Under the pieces are notes generated by a model. It was not told where the DNA came from. It saw only the letters and a program-made list of their open reading frames with translations, and ran no database searches. The position numbers and the translations under genes were made by a program. Shown here piece after piece: positions 40,716-43,168 of a stretch of 43,168 bases of DNA (the stretch's first letter is position 1; each line of letters opens with the position of its first letter). This DNA comes from Asparagopsis taxiformis. Its lineage: Eukaryota > Rhodophyta > Florideophyceae > Bonnemaisoniales > Bonnemaisoniaceae. The DNA is taken from assembly GCA_030407315.1 (NCBI GenBank), contig JALQPE010000383.1, positions 1-43,168 of the forward strand, given 5' to 3'.

Positions 40716-42938
40716 CTAGTAGCGACGAGAACGCTTGCCCGCAGGGTCATACGGACCAGGGCCTTCGCCGCGGCTATCGTGGCTGCGGCTGCGACTGGGC
40801 TGAACGAAGCCCGGCGCGTACGGATCGACGGTCTGCGTGACCACGGGGGCTCGCTCGCGACGCGACGCGGGATCCCTAGCGTAAGGATCCGCAGTCCCGT
40901 GACTGCGCGTATCCGAAGGGCGCGCCGAAGCGGGGTTCGCTGGCAGGTACGCCGCCTGTGTGGACCATACCCGACGGGGTCGCCGAAGCCGCCACCACTC
41001 GCGTAAACCGTAAGGTTCATTACGAACGCCAACGGGCGCGCGCGTAAGTACGAGTCGCCGCGGCGAGACGCTCGGAAATCGCGCGTTCCGTTGCCAAGCG
41101 GGCAGTCAGGTCAACGTCTGGGCCCTGAACTCTTCGGCTACGCGAGCCACGGAAAGAGATGAGGGAACGAATAACCCAGCCTCCGCACGAGGCGGAGCGG
41201 CCATCGACGTACCGAGAAGCCGACGGGCATCCTCATCGGAGACGCGGTCGTCCAGGCTCACGAAGCGTGGCGCGCGCTCGGCCGGCGTGGCCACATCCGG
41301 ACGACTGACGCGGGCAACGTTTGCCCCCTCCCGTAGCCTCGCGTGGCACGATCTCTCGAGGATCCGGCGCACGCGGCGCTTCGTTTTGATGGCCACGACG
41401 GCCAGAACGCGTCCCTCGGGGCGCTCGTTGCCCCCGAGGCCGCCGAAATAACCGGTACGATTGCCACGACGGCTGTCGGAACGGGGAAGCGACCCGCGGC
41501 ACGTAAGCCCCATCGCTACGCACGGAGACGAACTCCTGGTTATCGCCGCTTGCGTAATCGGGACGTATAACCCGATACTCCGGCCCCAACGCAAGGGCGC
41601 CGCGAACCTCAGCCAACGCGCTGGTAACGGAGACGAACGTGTCGGAACCGTCCACCGAGATTGCACGAAGCATCTCGTAGTCGGCCAGGAAGTCCAACGT
41701 GGACTCCGGCAGTAGGCACGCGCGCCCGAACACACGACGTTCCACGAACAGCGAGCATGCGAGCATCGCTGCGTGTTCGATATCCACGGCCATGAGGAAA
41801 CGTTCCTTCACGGGGGCAGGCGCGTCCTTCACGGCATCGGTAAAGTAGTGCACCACGCGTGGTAGCAACGTGGACGACCCACGGGGGTACGGAAACTCCT
41901 CTACTACTTCCGGCAACGGCGGGAAGTAGAGCTCGCTCGGGACGACCCACGGAGCCGACGCGTGCGACACGCGGTAGTCGTCCGCGTTCACGTGACGGAG
42001 CGCGAAATGGTCGTCGTACGACACTACGCTCTTGGAGATGACGCTCAACGAAAGAGCAGTCTTTATGTTCGGCACTTTGCCTTTCGGAAAGTGTCGCGGA
42101 CATACGAAGACGGACGCCACCGAGATGAACGGCGGTTCCTGGCGTCCCCTTCCACAGGAAGGCGTCCATACGATCGACGTAGATCGGCGTCGTTCACGTC
42201 ACGCAACCACGAGCGGTCGCAACGTATCGACGCCGGATCTGGTAGCGTTCCGATCCCGGTGGCCCGTTGGCGAAAACGACGCCGGCTGCCCGCCCCCACG
42301 TATCCTCGGCGGAACGCATATAGTCGACGACCGCGCGGCGTCCAGATGATCTCTGGCCAACGTGGCGAGATCGTCATCCGTGATACCCACGCGAGGCAAC
42401 GCAGCCCACGCGTGGGTCAGGACGCCTACGTTTAGCGCCGCACCGCCACGTGAGGCGGTTGCCGACTGTCCCAACGGGGTCCACCCTCCGGCGAGGGATC
42501 CTGGCGAGGGGAACGCGGCGAGCCATCACGACGAGGCACGCCCGTGCGGGCCGCCGCCACAGCACGACGCGAACGAGCGGCCGCTGCCATCGCGGCTACA
42601 CCCATCGACGGGGCCGCGGCATCCGGAATGATGGGTGACGAATTCCCCGAGTCGGACGCCGTTGCGTCATCATCACGTGGGGCATCGCCCTAGCAGCCTC
42701 GGCAGGCGTCACGGAAGCCACCAGCGCGACGGAGCCATCGGGCGAGACGAAGAGGCGACGGCCTGAGGAGCAACGGCTTCTCCGCCTAACGGATGGGGCG
42801 GGGAGCGACGACGCTTCCGTCGCTGGCGCCGCACCGGCCCGACGAGGGAGGGAGCGCCCTGCGAAGGGTCCTCGCTCCACCTCCAGCAGAGCCGGCGGGC
42901 CGCGGAGTGTTAGCATCGGTACTACGAGTCGTAACCAT
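40716..42938 (-). pseudogene. Gag-like protein of an unassigned retroelement, frameshifted
   Basis: Starts with ATG at 42938 (MVTTRSTDAN), a start often seen in Gypsy and Copia Gag proteins. An Ala/Arg/Pro-rich N-terminus is read in several frames. The best-supported part is 42120 to about 41500 (VCPRHFPKGKVPNIKT ... VVHYFTDAVKDAPAPV ... LPESTLDFLADYEML), an alpha-helical capsid-like region. The frame then changes into ARRLLGTSMA and SLSVARVAEEFRA, and ends with a low-complexity tail (VQPSRSRSHDSRGEG) at TAG 40718-40716. About 740 codons in all, with at least five frame changes. I see no zinc knuckle and no pol downstream. The gag assignment rests on start, composition and context; another TE protein is possible. 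Confidence 0.5.
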
Positions 42939-43168
42939 TGTGGTTACGTGTACACGATAATTACGACGAGTGCAACGAGCACGACGACGAGAGCCACGCG
43001 GGCTAGACGAAACAAGAGAACGAAAGGAACGGAGGTAGTAGTACCCAAGCGGGAAAGAGGTAAGGGAGAACGAAAGGCACGGCCTGGATGACGATGGTGA
43101 GAGGAAGGGTGAGCGACGATCGCTTCACGTAAGCCGCGGCTCTTAAAATAACCTTCGGACGACCGTTT
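42939..43168. other. Leader of the gag-like gene
   Basis: Read on the minus strand it is pyrimidine-rich with many TTC/CTC words, leading to the ATG at 42938. No LTR end or primer-binding site can be fixed; the window stops here. Confidence 0.4.

Overview
This window is eukaryotic DNA made almost entirely of transposable elements and genes that look transposon-borne. I see no ordinary cellular gene, no tRNA or rRNA, and no CRISPR array. Evidence for a eukaryote: a plant/fungal-type TNP2-like (CACTA superfamily) transposase, two Ty3/Gypsy retroelements (one with an integrase and a chromodomain), intron-like sequences with a CTAAC branch site, TATA-like boxes, and SET and Tudor-like chromatin modules. 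I cannot name the species; a fungus, a red alga or an oomycete-like protist would all fit.

Region 1 (1-18.55 kb) is two related units in direct tandem. Each has a TNP2-like transposase gene, a hairpin, a 2.1 kb non-coding block with a TATA-like box, and a gene ending in a 2-oxoglutarate/Fe(II) dioxygenase domain. In unit A (258-10286) the transposase is a pseudogene. Its dioxygenase gene encodes a ParB-like domain, a proline-rich linker, a Cys-rich zinc-binding-like domain and the dioxygenase, broken by about five single-base frameshifts. In unit B (10855-18547) the transposase is intact (1348 codons) and the dioxygenase gene is a short, divergent paralogue without the ParB part. The non-coding block is nearly identical between units while the genes on both sides are clearly diverged.

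Region 2 (18.55-28.26 kb) starts with about 1 kb of nested palindromes and ends with an array of six short palindromes. Between them lie three genes: (i) on the minus strand, a fusion of a ParB-like domain, a DNA N4/N6-type methyltransferase and a SET domain; (ii) divergent from it, a protein with a Tudor/PWWP-like N-terminus; (iii) convergent with that, an unrecognised protein with a predicted coiled-coil start. The N-terminal half of the methyltransferase fusion resembles that of the ParB-dioxygenase protein of region 1. I therefore read the two as one targeting module carrying either a DNA-modifying 'writer' or a putative oxidative 'eraser/modifier'. That pairing is the most interesting content of the window; the functional reading is inference.

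Region 3 (28.26-43.17 kb) has a sharply different composition (CG-rich, many ACG/CGT words). It holds a minus-strand Gypsy fragment (gag and protease, cut off before the reverse transcriptase), a plus-strand Gypsy element (3' part of gag through chromodomain, with many frameshifts), 2.5 kb of repeat-rich non-coding DNA with a 350-bp tandem duplication, and a minus-strand gag-like gene without a pol.

Most disruptions are single-base deletions with few nonsense changes. Some may be sequencing errors rather than true decay, so 'pseudogene' calls should be read with that caution.
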